A stretch of 64,000 nt of DNA. Source: SIG455 sp045589495 (GTDB lineage Bacteria > Bacillota > Clostridia > UMGS1810). The notes below the pieces were generated by a model. The model searched no databases, had not been told where the DNA came from, and saw nothing but the letters and a program-made list of their open reading frames with translations. A program made the position numbers and the translations under genes. The stretch lies in NCBI GenBank assembly GCA_045589495.1, contig JAZNPF010000003.1, forward strand, positions 15,186-79,185. Reading direction: 5' to 3'. Of the stretch, positions 17,994 through 26,205 are shown piece by piece. Each line of letters begins with the position of its first letter. Within the stretch, counting starts at the first letter, position 1.

Positions 17994-19577
17994 TTAACTG
18001 TTGTATCTGTCAAGAGCAGCCTGCTGAATTTCAAGCGCTCTGTCAAGACCCATCTGTTTAAGTTTTGCAGGCATAGCATCAACTTCAGAAATATCTTTCT
18101 GTCCGCAAATGAAACCTGCTGTAATTTCACCTACATAAGTATCAATTTCAGTCATAATGTTAGCATATTCGGTTCTCTCTTCAGTTGTAAGAGCCATACC
18201 GGGAATCATATGACTGTCATCAGTAGCCCACGCTTTAGTACATTCAATCTGCTGCGGCATAACAATCTGTTCAAGATATACTTCGTTATGCATAAGATAT
18301 GGGCCGCCTGCAGTTGCATGTGTATAGATGTTAAGTGCATCTGTGATAGCAAGGCCATCAGGATTCTTAAGAATAAGATCGGTATATTTGGGAGTTCCGT
18401 CTACCATCTCATAAGAAAGACCTTCAATACCATAGTTATAGAACAAATCGCCTTCTTCACTGTAACCATAGTCAAGGAAGCGCATAGCAAGTTCCTTGTT
18501 TTCGCTTGTAGAAGCAATTGCAAGACCTGTATTGCTTATAGGTGATTTAGTACCGCCAAAGCGACTTGGAGCATCACCTTTGTTGATAACCGGATAAGGT
18601 GCGCCGATAAGATCAAAAGTGTCATTCGGTTTAGCAGTCATCATAGCACCGATACCGCTTGCAAGCCATCCGATTGCAGCACCGGTTTCACCTGTGAGCA
18701 AGTATGCATTAAGCGCATCGTTCTCTGTTGTAACAACGTTTTTATCAAGTAAGCCTTTATCAACCCACTCTTTCATTTTAAGCATGTAATCTTTCCAGTT
18801 GCTTGTAGCGGGACCAAATGCGATTTTACCGTTATCATCTACATAAATACTAGATGTTGTATCAAACGCAGTTTCAAACACACCCATTGTGTAGAATTTA
18901 GACCAACCAAATGCCAACGGTGCATCCGCACCTTTTTTATCTCTGAAAGCAGCAAGAACTGTTTCCCATTCAGAAAGAGTTTCGGGAACTTCAAGATTAA
19001 GTTCCTTAAGCCAGTCTGCTCTTAAATACGGACCGTAGCACGGTACATCATGATTGAATGAATAGAAAGAATAATATCTTCCTTTTGGTGATTTGGCACT
19101 GCGGTTAGCAGCTTCATCGGCCTGAAGACGACTCCAAAGGTTTGGAGCATAATCTTTAAGATAAGGTGAAAGGTCGATTACAAAACCGCTGTCTATAACT
19201 CCGTCAGGACCGCCACCTGCATAATTACGCCAATCGCCATGAATAATATCAGGCAAATCGTTTGATGAGAAAAGCAGGTTGAACTGCTCATTCCACTGTG
19301 CACTTGAAGGTGTAATGTATTTCACTTTAACACCTGTGCGTTTTTCAAGTTCTTTACGGAACTCTGTTTCATCAACAGTCATACCTAACTTTGCAACACC
19401 GGAAGCAATCGGAGCAAAAAACTCAAGTTCTTCGCCGTTTGTCTGTAAAGGATATGTAATTTCTCCTTTGCCGTATATACCGGTAATTTCTGAAGTTGTT
19501 GCTTCATCACCACATCCGGCAAACATGGAAAAACACATTGCCACTGCCACAAAAACTGTCAAAATTCTTCGAATCAT
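17994..19577 (-). CDS. Extracellular solute-binding lipoprotein (carbohydrate ABC type)
   Basis: A 527-residue lipoprotein: positively charged start, hydrophobic stretch, and lipobox MFAGC with Cys22. The mature part has the two-lobed family 1 solute-binding pattern seen in clostridial and Paenibacillus LplA-like proteins (FSSNDLPDIIHGDW, YYSFYSFNHDVP, LRADWLKELNLEVPETLSEW). Such proteins deliver oligosaccharides to ABC permeases, but no permease or ATPase gene is in this window, so it is an orphan or its partners lie elsewhere. I chose the ATG at 19575-19577, eight bases after AAAGGAG; a GTG at 19586 overlaps that site. Confidence 0.88.
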   Translation of the reverse strand: MIRRILTVFVAVAMCFSMFAGCGDEATTSEITGIYGKGEITYPLQTNGEELEFFAPIASGVAKLGMTVDETEFRKELEKRTGVKVKYITPSSAQWNEQFNLLFSSNDLPDIIHGDWRNYAGGGPDGVIDSGFVIDLSPYLKDYAPNLWSRLQADEAANRSAKSPKGRYYSFYSFNHDVPCYGPYLRADWLKELNLEVPETLSEWETVLAAFRDKKGADAPLAFGWSKFYTMGVFETAFDTTSSIYVDDNGKIAFGPATSNWKDYMLKMKEWVDKGLLDKNVVTTENDALNAYLLTGETGAAIGWLASGIGAMMTAKPNDTFDLIGAPYPVINKGDAPSRFGGTKSPISNTGLAIASTSENKELAMRFLDYGYSEEGDLFYNYGIEGLSYEMVDGTPKYTDLILKNPDGLAITDALNIYTHATAGGPYLMHNEVYLEQIVMPQQIECTKAWATDDSHMIPGMALTTEERTEYANIMTEIDTYVGEITAGFICGQKDISEVDAMPAKLKQMGLDRALEIQQAALDRYNS

Positions 19578-19617
19578 TTTTAACACTCCTTTTCTTGATT
19601 GATTTGGTTTTGGGCAT

Positions 19618-19638
19618 ACTATTACGCACAGTAATAGT
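19618..19638. promoter_or_regulatory. Palindrome at the transcription start of the solute-binding protein gene
   Basis: ACTATTAC / GTAATAGT, two perfect 8-base arms with a 5-base spacer, lies just downstream of the expected start site of the minus-strand promoter. The position suits a repressor operator or a short leader hairpin; no regulator gene is adjacent. Confidence 0.5.
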
Positions 19639-19649
19639 TATACAAGTAA

Positions 19650-19679
19650 AGTATAGCATACACGCAGTTTAAGTGTCAA
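19650..19679 (-). promoter_or_regulatory. Sigma-A promoter of the solute-binding protein gene
   Basis: TTGACA (19674-19679) and TATACT (19650-19655) with an 18-base spacer on the minus strand. The 361-base gap between this gene and the divergent isomerase gene (19578-19938) holds this promoter, two sets of inverted repeats and otherwise AT-rich sequence without a gene. Confidence 0.75.
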
Positions 19680-19705
19680 TACACTTTTTGGTTAATATAT
19701 TTAAT

Positions 19706-19748
19706 ATATTGTGCATTTTATTGCACAATATTGTAATTTTGCACAATA
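19706..19748. promoter_or_regulatory. Inverted-repeat operator candidate, three half-sites
   Basis: ATATTGTGCA (19706-19715) and its exact complement TGCACAATAT (19722-19731) form a perfect 10-bp inverted repeat with a 6-base spacer. A third copy of the half-site, TTGCACAATA, follows at 19739-19748, exactly 18 bases after the second one. It lies in the divergent intergenic region upstream of the minus-strand -35, so it could serve both transcription units. Confidence 0.55.
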
Positions 19749-19938
19749 AAAATACATTTTTGCGATTTATAATTGCTGTTCTAAACCTACTATTATCATT
19801 ATTGATTTTTTTGTTTTTTTGCCCACAATTCTCTTTACTTTCATACATCTGATATGTTAAAATATAAACAATAAAATATGTTTGGTTGATTTATGCTTTT
19901 TATCAGAAATCAATCTGTTAATTTAAGGAGATGCTGAA

Positions 19939-20703
19939 ATGAAAGAAATCTATTTAGGTTCTGTTTCTATGGAGAGGAACAGATGGGCTCCCGGCCGCAC
20001 ACCTACATTCAACGTAAGTGATTTTATTGACAAAGCAAAAGCTGACGGTTTTTCTGGAATTGAACTTTGGGAATATCACTACACTCTTGCAAGTGATGAA
20101 GAAAAAGCAAAATTGGCTGCTGCCGATATTCCTTTCTTCTTCAATACATATTTGTCATTTGAAGAATATGACGAAAAAGCATACAAAGAAATTGCTGATG
20201 CAATAACTGCAGTTAAAGCAAAAGCAGTTAAATTTAATCTTGGTCCTTCTAAAAATTGCATTGCAGATATACCACATCAGTTAGAAAATCTTGAAAAATT
20301 TACTGCTATGATCCCCGAATACACAAAAATGCTTTGCGAATGTCATGCAAACACAATAATGGAAGTTCCTGAAACCGCTGCTGAAATATTTTCTAAACTC
20401 GACAAAGAACGTTATGGTGCTATAATTCATCTGTGCACTGAATCTGATTTTGCAGATAAATGCTATGCAGCATACGGCGACCGTATCTGCCATATGCACT
20501 GCCAGTACATACCGGAAAATGGTGACGGATTCGCTCTTATGGACGATGGTACAGAATATGCAGATAAATTTATGAACCATCATCTTGGCAAAGGTTATAA
20601 CGGAACTTTTACAATAGAATTTGTTAAATTTGAAGACACAGCCGAGGCTCACTACGCAAACGTTTTAGAAGATTTGAAATATCTTAAAAAGATTTGCAAA
20701 TAA
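19939..20703 (+). CDS. Sugar phosphate isomerase/epimerase-like TIM-barrel protein
   Basis: A 254-residue protein of the xylose isomerase-like/AP endonuclease 2 TIM-barrel superfamily. Visible features are GFSGIELWEYHYTL on the second strand, the acidic metal-ligand candidate in MEVPETAAE, HLCTESDFADKCYAAYGDRI, HMHCQYIPENGDGF and the closing GTFTIEFVKFED. Members isomerise or epimerise sugars or act as lyases on keto-sugars. It opens the plus-strand unit with the two hydroxyacid dehydrogenases, 30 bases apart, divergent from the solute-binding protein gene. This supports a role in catabolism of a sugar or sugar acid; the substrate is unknown. Confidence 0.8.
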   Translation: MKEIYLGSVSMERNRWAPGRTPTFNVSDFIDKAKADGFSGIELWEYHYTLASDEEKAKLAAADIPFFFNTYLSFEEYDEKAYKEIADAITAVKAKAVKFNLGPSKNCIADIPHQLENLEKFTAMIPEYTKMLCECHANTIMEVPETAAEIFSKLDKERYGAIIHLCTESDFADKCYAAYGDRICHMHCQYIPENGDGFALMDDGTEYADKFMNHHLGKGYNGTFTIEFVKFEDTAEAHYANVLEDLKYLKKICK

Positions 20704-20733
20704 TTACTTTTCAAAACAGGGAGGAAATCCGTT

Positions 20734-21753
20734 GTGAAAATTTTAAAAGCATATACACACAAAGAACACCTTGAACAGTTGCCATTTTCCGGTGACCGTC
20801 CATTGATAAGGGAAATAAGAAAATTATATGATCTTGATGAGATTGTACTTGAACCGGACTATAAAGAAGAGGATTATGCAAATTTAATCCGTGAGTATGA
20901 TGTTCTTCTCACTATGTGGTCAAGCCCTCACGTACCTAATGAATTAGCAGATAACCCCGGCAAACTTAAGTATATCTGCAATATTACAGGAGAAATCGGA
21001 AAATGGATTGATGCTCCAATTGTTGAAAGTCCTCACATCACTGTTACAAACTGGGGAGATGCTCCCGCATTTGGCGTTGCGGAAGGTGCGTTTGCTCTTC
21101 TTCAGGCAGTTATGAAGGAAATCCCTCTTGCGATTGAACACGCTAAAACCAATGGCATAAGTGCTCATCCAGACAGGCAGATGTGCTCTCTTCACTTTAC
21201 AAGAGTAGGTATTTATGGTATGGGCGTAATAGGAAGAAAATTTGTTGAATTTATCCGTCCTTATATGCCTGAAATGTACGCCTATGATCCTTATGTTGAA
21301 AATATGCCTGAAGGTGTCACTAAAGTAGATTCTTTGGAAGAACTTTTTTCTAAATCACAAATTATTGTTATCCATGCTGCTCTCTGCGAAGAAACAGAGG
21401 GGTCAGTAACAAAAGAACTTCTTGCTATGCTTCCCGATTATGCAATACTTATCAATACTGCACGTGGCAAAATTATTGATCAGGACGCTCTTATTGCTGA
21501 ACTTAAAGCAGGTAGATTACGTGCCGGTCTGGATGTTATGTACCCTACCGACTGGCCGGAACCGGACGATGAAATCCGTCAGTTAAAAAATCTTATTATG
21601 ACAGGTCACTTTGTTTCAGATCCAGTTTGGGGCGTTGATCCTGAAAAACTCGATTTCACTTCCCTGAACTGTCTTGAAAACCTTAAGCGTTTCAGCGAAG
21701 GGAAACCACTCAAGTTTATTATGGATCCTACACGTTACAAGCGCAGTACATGA
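20734..21753 (+). CDS. D-isomer specific 2-hydroxyacid dehydrogenase, paralogue 1
   Basis: A 339-residue NAD-dependent dehydrogenase of the D-2-hydroxyacid family. The Rossmann motif is VGIYGMGVIGRKF (about 161-173), the catalytic-loop motif is INTARGKIIDQDAL with the conserved arginine, and the usual catalytic histidine appears in MTGHFVSD rather than the common TPH. It starts with GTG (20734-20736) behind GGGAGG. It is followed after 40 bases by a close paralogue that also starts with GTG; by eye about two-thirds of residues match. The C-terminal active-site region (HFVSDPVWG) differs from the second copy (HHIGGNEWS), suggesting different substrates. Confidence 0.88.
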   Translation: MKILKAYTHKEHLEQLPFSGDRPLIREIRKLYDLDEIVLEPDYKEEDYANLIREYDVLLTMWSSPHVPNELADNPGKLKYICNITGEIGKWIDAPIVESPHITVTNWGDAPAFGVAEGAFALLQAVMKEIPLAIEHAKTNGISAHPDRQMCSLHFTRVGIYGMGVIGRKFVEFIRPYMPEMYAYDPYVENMPEGVTKVDSLEELFSKSQIIVIHAALCEETEGSVTKELLAMLPDYAILINTARGKIIDQDALIAELKAGRLRAGLDVMYPTDWPEPDDEIRQLKNLIMTGHFVSDPVWGVDPEKLDFTSLNCLENLKRFSEGKPLKFIMDPTRYKRST

Positions 21754-21793
21754 TTAAATTGATACCTCATATAAATTAAAGGAGACTGTTATT

Positions 21794-22834
21794 GTGAAAA
21801 TTTTAAAAGCTTACAAAGAAAAAAGCCACATGGAACAGTTACCGTATACCGGAGACTGCCCATTGTTGAGAGAATTAAGAAAATTGTATGACGTTACTGA
21901 AATAGCACTTGAGCCTGATTATAAAGAAGAAGATTATGCAAATCTTATACGTGAATATGACGTTCTTCTTACTATGTGGTCAAGCCCTCACGTACCTAAT
22001 GAATTAGCAGATAACCCCGGCAATCTTAAATATATATGCAACATCACCGGTTCTGTAGGTGGATGGATTGACGCACCTATAATTGAAAGCCCTCATATCG
22101 TTGTTACTAACTGGGGTGATGCCGCAGGTTACGGAATAGCAGAAGGTGCTGTATCACTTCTTATGACAATGCTTAAAGATATCCCTCTCTTTATTGAACA
22201 CGCAAGAGAAGGCAAACCGCGCCCCGAAGCAAACGAAAGACGGGTTGGTACACTCTTCCAGACTCGTGTCGGTATTTACGGCATGGGATATATTGGTCGC
22301 AAATTCGTTGAGTATATTCGTCCGTTTATGCCCGAAATATATGCGTACGACCCGTATGTTGAAAATATGCCTGAAGGTGTTATCAAAGTTGATTCTCTGG
22401 AAGAACTTTTCTCTAATTCACAGATTATGGTAATTCACGCAGGCCTTTGCGAAGGAACCATCGGTTCAGTTACAAAAGAACTTCTGGCTATGCTCCCTGA
22501 CGGTGCTGTATTGGTAAATACTGCACGTGGACCTATCATTGACGAACCGGCATTGCTTGAAGAAATCAAATCAGGAAGAATACGTGCGGGACTTGACGTT
22601 ATGGACCAGACTCTAAATCCTGGAAACGGTGATATGCCTGCTATCGACGATCCTGTACGTCAGGTAAGCAATGCAGTGTTTACCGGACATCACATCGGTG
22701 GTAACGAATGGAGCATCGATCCTGAAAAATTGGATTTCTCTGCTTATAACTGTTATAAAAACCTTGTACACTTTGCAAACGGCGAGCCGCTTGAATTTGT
22801 GATTGATATTGACCGATACAACAGAATGACTTGA
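21794..22834 (+). CDS. D-isomer specific 2-hydroxyacid dehydrogenase, paralogue 2
   Basis: A 346-residue paralogue of the preceding gene. The cofactor motif is VGIYGMGYIGRKF, the arginine motif VNTARGPIIDEPAL and the histidine region FTGHHIGG. It carries a short insert (NPGNGDMPAIDD) before the histidine region that copy 1 lacks. The GTG start (21794-21796) has AAAGGAG upstream. A 53-base segment at 21971-22023 is identical to 20911-20963 in copy 1, whereas flanking codons differ synonymously. It ends the plus-strand unit, with a terminator behind it. Confidence 0.88.
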   Translation: MKILKAYKEKSHMEQLPYTGDCPLLRELRKLYDVTEIALEPDYKEEDYANLIREYDVLLTMWSSPHVPNELADNPGNLKYICNITGSVGGWIDAPIIESPHIVVTNWGDAAGYGIAEGAVSLLMTMLKDIPLFIEHAREGKPRPEANERRVGTLFQTRVGIYGMGYIGRKFVEYIRPFMPEIYAYDPYVENMPEGVIKVDSLEELFSNSQIMVIHAGLCEGTIGSVTKELLAMLPDGAVLVNTARGPIIDEPALLEEIKSGRIRAGLDVMDQTLNPGNGDMPAIDDPVRQVSNAVFTGHHIGGNEWSIDPEKLDFSAYNCYKNLVHFANGEPLEFVIDIDRYNRMT

Positions 22835-22907
22835 TTTTGAAGGGAATATATCTATAAACAAAATCATACTGGGAATGGTTTTTTGGCACATTAACTGTAA
22901 GATAACT

Positions 22908-22944
22908 AAAAAATCCTGTTACTTTAAATGTAACAGGATTTTTT
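22908..22944. terminator. Bidirectional terminator between paralogue 2 and rubrerythrin
   Basis: A 15-bp stem AAAAAATCCTGTTAC / GTAACAGGATTTTTT with a 7-base loop. The A and T runs at its ends serve as U-tracts in both directions, for the hydroxyacid dehydrogenase unit (plus) and the rubrerythrin/ATP synthase unit (minus). Confidence 0.9.
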
Positions 22945-22961
22945 GTTTGCTCAAATATGTA

Positions 22962-23495
22962 TCAGTAGTTTTCTTTTCTAACTTCAAAGAAACTCTGCGG
23001 ATGTGCACAAGTCGGGCAGATTTCAGGAGCCTTTTTACCAATTACAAGGTGACCGCAATTACGGCATTCCCACATAATTTCTTCGCTCTTTTCAAATACT
23101 TTGTTCATTTCAACATTGCTCAAAAGTGCACGATAGCGTTCTTCGTGTGCTTTTTCAATTTTAGCAACAAGACGGAACTGTGCAGCCAACTCAGTAAATC
23201 CTTCTTCATCAGCCTCTTTTGCGAATTTGTCATACATATCTGTCCATTCATAGTTTTCGCCCTCAGCAGCGTGCAAAAGATTTTCTGCCGTGTTGCCAAG
23301 TTCACCCAATGCTTTAAACCAAAGTTTAGCATGTTCTTTCTCATTATTTGCAGTTTCTTCAAATATAGCGGCTATCTGCTGATAACCTTCTTTTTTTGCT
23401 ACAGAAGCAAAATAAGTGTACTTATTTCTTGCCTGACTTTCACCTGCAAATGCCTCCATAAGATTTTTTTCTGTTTTTGAACCTTTAAAATCCAT
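22962..23495 (-). CDS. rbr: Rubrerythrin
   Basis: A 177-residue peroxide-reducing diiron protein. The N-terminal ferritin-like four-helix bundle carries the iron ligand motifs (LMEAFAGESQARNKY, EETANNEKEHAKL, EEGFTELAAQFRLVAKIEKA split across helices, HEERY). The C-terminal rubredoxin-like domain has Cys144-x2-Cys147 and Cys160-x2-Cys163. It protects anaerobes from hydrogen peroxide. It lies 22 bases behind atpC with a strong AAGGAGG site and before a terminator, so it is probably transcribed with the ATP synthase operon. Confidence 0.95.
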   Translation of the reverse strand: MDFKGSKTEKNLMEAFAGESQARNKYTYFASVAKKEGYQQIAAIFEETANNEKEHAKLWFKALGELGNTAENLLHAAEGENYEWTDMYDKFAKEADEEGFTELAAQFRLVAKIEKAHEERYRALLSNVEMNKVFEKSEEIMWECRNCGHLVIGKKAPEICPTCAHPQSFFEVRKENY

Positions 23496-23517
23496 TTTAA
23501 TTCCTCCTTATATAACT

Positions 23518-23919
23518 TTATTTGCTATTTGCTACATTTATTCTTGTTATAGCACGAAGCAGTTTACCTTTTGCTTTATCCAACTGTGCAATATCAGATG
23601 AAGAACCAATGATTTTTTCCGCCTCATTTTTAGCATTTTCAGCACGTACAACATCAATATTATCCGCCCATTCAAACGCATTGGCAGCAATCCTTACACC
23701 ATCTTTATCTGCACTTACAACTCCGCCGATACAAGCAGCGGTTTTCCAATCCGCCTCCGTCTTCACACGTGCTTCACCAATGGCAAGCGGTGCTACAAAC
23801 GGGGCATGGTCTTTTAATATTCCAACATTACCGGTGGTTGTACGCACTATAACAGATTCTGCCATCCCCTCATATACTATACCATCGGGAGTTACAACTG
23901 TTAATTTAAATTCTGACAT
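23518..23919 (-). CDS. atpC: F1 ATP synthase epsilon subunit
   Basis: A 133-residue epsilon subunit of the F1 central stalk. An N-terminal beta-sandwich (FKLTVVTPDGIVYEGMAESV, GNVGILKDHAPFVAPLAIGE) is followed by the C-terminal helical hairpin (AENAKNEAEKIIG, LDKAKGKLLRAITRI). It couples gamma rotation to the ring and can inhibit hydrolysis. It follows atpD by 11 bases with a GGAGG site. Confidence 0.96.
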   Translation of the reverse strand: MSEFKLTVVTPDGIVYEGMAESVIVRTTTGNVGILKDHAPFVAPLAIGEARVKTEADWKTAACIGGVVSADKDGVRIAANAFEWADNIDVVRAENAKNEAEKIIGSSSDIAQLDKAKGKLLRAITRINVANSK

Positions 23920-23930
23920 ACTATCCTCCG

Positions 23931-25325
23931 TTATTTGCTTTCTTTAGCCGCTTTTTCGATAACCTCATCAATAGTACCTGCAAAAAGGAATGCAGATTCC
24001 GGAAGATCGTCATGCTTGCCTTCAACAATTTCTTTAAAGCCACGGATTGTTTCTTTAAGAGGTATATATCTTCCCTGCATACCTGTAAACTGTTCTGCTA
24101 CAGAGAATGGCTGAGATAAAAATCTCTGTACCTTTCTTGCACGGTTAACTATAATCTTATCCTCCTCGGTAAGTTCATCCATACCCATAATAGCGATGAT
24201 ATCCTGAAGTTCTTTATATCTTTGGAGAATATGCTGAACTGCTTTTGCAGTTTCATAATGCTCCTGCCCTACTATTTCGGGTGAAAGAATTCTGGATGTT
24301 GACTCAAGCGGATCAACCGCCGGATAAATACCAAGAGATGCAATATTTCTTGAAAGTACTGTTGTAGCATCAAGGTGAGCAAAAGTTGTTGCAGGAGCAG
24401 GGTCAGTTAAGTCATCTGCAGGTACATACACTGCCTGAACAGATGTGATTGAACCTTTCTTTGTAGAAGTGATTCTCTCCTGCAAAGCACCCATTTCCGT
24501 AGCCAAAGTAGGCTGATATCCAACCGCAGACGGCATTCTGCCTAAAAGTGCACTAACTTCTGAACCAGCCTGAGTGAATCTGAAGATGTTATCTATAAAC
24601 AAAAGTACGTCCTGACCTGCTGCATCACGGAAATATTCTGCCATTGTAAGCCCTGAAAGAGCAACTCTCATTCTGGCTCCGGGCGGCTCGTTCATCTGGC
24701 CGTACACCAATGCAGTTTTATTTATAACACCTGATTCTTTCATTTCATTGTAAAGGTCATTACCCTCACGTGTACGCTCTCCAACACCGGTAAATACAGA
24801 GATACCACCGTGTTGTTTTGCAACGTTATTGATAAGTTCCATAATAAGAACCGTTTTACCAACACCGGCACCGCCAAAAAGACCTATTTTTCCGCCTTTT
24901 GCATAAGGTGCAATAAGGTCTACAACCTTAATACCGGTTTCAAGTATTTCTGTTGTGCTCTCCTGTTCATCATAAGATGGCGGGTTGCGATGAATTGTCC
25001 ATTTTTCTTCAATTTCCGGAGCAGGAAGTTCGTCAATCGGTTCACCGAGAAGATTGAATATTCTTCCAAGTGTACCGTCACCAACGGGAACCTTAATTCC
25101 CGAACCGGTATCTATTGCTTCCAGACCACGTTTAAGTCCATCAGTTGAATTCATAGCAATACAACGCACAATATTATCACCAAGATGTGATGCCGCTTCA
25201 ACAACCACAGTAGCATCACCGTTTGGAATTTCAATAGCATTTTTAAGTGCCGGAAGTTGACCTTCGTCGAAACGGATATCAACAACAGGACCTATTATCT
25301 GAATTACTGTTCCTTTATTATTCAT
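23931..25325 (-). CDS. atpD: F1 ATP synthase beta subunit
   Basis: The catalytic subunit, 464 residues. The P-loop GGAGVGKT (about 152-159), the arginine and acidic motif GVGERTREGNDLY, the Walker B region DVLLFIDNIFRFTQAGSEVS and the ATP synthase signature PAVDPLESTSR are intact. It is the second-to-last gene of the atp operon, with 30 bases separating it from atpG. Confidence 0.98.
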   Translation of the reverse strand: MNNKGTVIQIIGPVVDIRFDEGQLPALKNAIEIPNGDATVVVEAASHLGDNIVRCIAMNSTDGLKRGLEAIDTGSGIKVPVGDGTLGRIFNLLGEPIDELPAPEIEEKWTIHRNPPSYDEQESTTEILETGIKVVDLIAPYAKGGKIGLFGGAGVGKTVLIMELINNVAKQHGGISVFTGVGERTREGNDLYNEMKESGVINKTALVYGQMNEPPGARMRVALSGLTMAEYFRDAAGQDVLLFIDNIFRFTQAGSEVSALLGRMPSAVGYQPTLATEMGALQERITSTKKGSITSVQAVYVPADDLTDPAPATTFAHLDATTVLSRNIASLGIYPAVDPLESTSRILSPEIVGQEHYETAKAVQHILQRYKELQDIIAIMGMDELTEEDKIIVNRARKVQRFLSQPFSVAEQFTGMQGRYIPLKETIRGFKEIVEGKHDDLPESAFLFAGTIDEVIEKAAKESK

Positions 25326-25355
25326 ATCTCAAAAACCTTTCAATTTTATACTGAC

Positions 25356-26198
25356 TTACGAATTGGCACCAGCCACAATTTCAGTAATTTCCTGAGTTAT
25401 ACCCGCCTGACGTGCACGGTTATACTGCAGTTGAAGTTCGCTCAACATTTCGTCAGCATTATTAGTTGCTGTATCCATAGCATTCTGCCTTGAAGTAAGT
25501 TCACTTGCATAAGACTGTGCAACAGCGGTATATAATACAGACGCAACATACGACGGCATTATATTTTTAACAGTGGTTGCAAAAGACGGTTCACACTCCA
25601 ATTGTGTGCGTTTTTCTGCTTTTCTTTCAGGCAAAGGAAATAGTTTTAATGTTATGGCGTCCTGATGCAGAATATTTTTATAATGTGTATACGTAAGGTA
25701 CAACTCATCAAATTCTCCGTTTACAAACATATCAGTAAGCATCTTACCTATATTAAAACAATTGCCTATGCTTATATCTGCCGCCGTTGAATATGATTCA
25801 TCAATAAATTCAAAACGTTTTTTAAAATATTCAACTGTTTTTCTGCCAATGGGGAAAATTTTTGTTTCATAATTGTGTTCATTTATATTACGAACAACTT
25901 CTTTGAATACATTCGAGTTGTATCCACCCGCAAGACCTCTGTCACCTGCTATAACACAATGGCAAACTTTCTTAACATCTCTTCCGGTAAAAAATACACT
26001 CTCTTCCCTGTCAGCACTTACTGAAAGTTTATCTATGATTTCATTAAATGCTTTTGAGTACGGAACAGACAGTTCCATACGCTCTCTGGCACGGCGCAAT
26101 TTAGAAGATGCAACAAGTTGCATCGCTTTAGTAATCTGGCGCGTACCCTGTATACTTTTAATGCGGAGTTTGATGTCCTTCATAGATCCGCCCGCCAT
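25356..26198 (-). CDS. atpG: F1 ATP synthase gamma subunit
   Basis: The central rotating shaft, 280 residues. Long N- and C-terminal helices form the coiled coil: DIKLRIKSIQGTRQITKAMQ at the start, and EMLSELQLQYNRARQAGITQ with EITEIVAGA at the end. The C-terminus is the most conserved part, as in the family. The start at 26198 has AGAGGTG ten bases upstream; an ATG five codons later is possible. It follows atpA by 7 bases. Confidence 0.96.
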   Translation of the reverse strand: MAGGSMKDIKLRIKSIQGTRQITKAMQLVASSKLRRARERMELSVPYSKAFNEIIDKLSVSADREESVFFTGRDVKKVCHCVIAGDRGLAGGYNSNVFKEVVRNINEHNYETKIFPIGRKTVEYFKKRFEFIDESYSTAADISIGNCFNIGKMLTDMFVNGEFDELYLTYTHYKNILHQDAITLKLFPLPERKAEKRTQLECEPSFATTVKNIMPSYVASVLYTAVAQSYASELTSRQNAMDTATNNADEMLSELQLQYNRARQAGITQEITEIVAGANS

Positions 26199-26205
26199 CA
26201 GTCAT

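Noticed and set aside
20734..22834. Tandem dehydrogenase genes as an assembly duplication
   Set aside because: The copies differ throughout at protein and synonymous level, and copy 2 has a unique insert; only short tracts are identical.
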